NCBI GenBank assembly: GCA_027349615.1
Contig: DAIEML010000032.1
Span: forward strand, 1-14,394
DNA length: 14,394 nucleotides
Direction of reading: 5' to 3'
Source of the DNA: Ignavibacteriales bacterium
GTDB lineage: Bacteria > Bacteroidota > Ignavibacteria > Ignavibacteriales > Ignavibacteriaceae
Shown: piece by piece, positions 14,357-14,394 of the stretch
Layout of the letters: each line of letters begins with the position of its first letter
Position numbering within the stretch: the stretch's first letter is position 1
The notes under the pieces: model-generated
Told to the model about the DNA's origin: nothing
Database searches by the model: none
What the model saw: only the letters and a program-made list of their open reading frames with translations
Program-made: the position numbers and the translations under genes

Positions 14357-14394
14357 ATGGCAGATAATATTAGCAACGAAGACGTAACTCCAAA
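14357..14394 (+). CDS. Start of a further flagellar gene, probably fliN or fliY (cut by window edge)
   Basis: An ATG at 14357 opens a frame reading MADNISNEDVTP to the window end. It starts nine bases after the fliM stop and is preceded by an SD-like AGGAAAG (14347-14353). In this operon type the gene after fliM is fliN or fliY, which encodes the remaining C-ring subunit, so that identity is likely from position. The twelve visible residues are not diagnostic. Confidence 0.6.
   Translation, partial: MADNISNEDVTP

Overview
This is an AT-rich window in which every gene lies on the + strand and nearly every base belongs to one flagellar structural and export gene cluster. Low GC, Asn/Lys/Ser-rich proteins, and many starts with little or no Shine-Dalgarno (SD) sequence suggest a member of the Bacteroidota/Ignavibacteriota/Chlorobiota assemblage, most likely a motile Ignavibacteria-type organism. 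That placement is an inference from style and composition, not a search result.

Layout. Positions 2-127 hold the tail of an unidentified gene with a Cys-x-Cys motif. After a 124-nt gap with a promoter-like element comes a tightly packed run: flgB, flgC (proximal rod), an unrecognised 88-aa protein, fliE (MS ring-rod junction), fliF (MS ring), fliG (switch/torque), fliH-fliI-fliJ (export ATPase complex), a MotE/YlxF-like membrane protein, fliK (hook-length control, unusually long), flgD (hook cap) and a small protein resembling the 'flagellar operon protein' family TIGR02530. A 165-nt gap with a hexamer repeat and a structured leader precedes flgE (hook). A strong intrinsic terminator follows flgE. 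A second promoter-like element then precedes fliL, fliM and the first codons of a gene that is probably fliN or fliY. The order matches the fla/che operon of Bacillus subtilis closely, apart from the extra 88-aa gene. No flbD or motAB lies between flgE and fliL.

How the genes work together. FliF, FliG and FliM (with the gene cut at the right edge) form the MS ring and switch. FliH, FliI and FliJ feed the export gate. FlgB, FlgC and FliE make the proximal rod. FlgD caps and FlgE builds the hook, whose length FliK senses. FliL sits beside the stator.

The observations most worth following up are: (1) the same sigma-54-like element, TGGCAT-N5-TTGA, about 28-31 nt before both flgB and fliL; (2) an approximately 80-nt structured flgE leader in which the SD itself lies in a small hairpin and GGA motifs recur, suggesting RNA-level control of the hook protein; (3) the unrecognised 88-aa protein between flgC and fliE; and (4) enlarged FliK and FlgE proteins, each carrying an apparent internal duplication. 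I see no RNA genes, mobile elements, CRISPR arrays or minus-strand genes.
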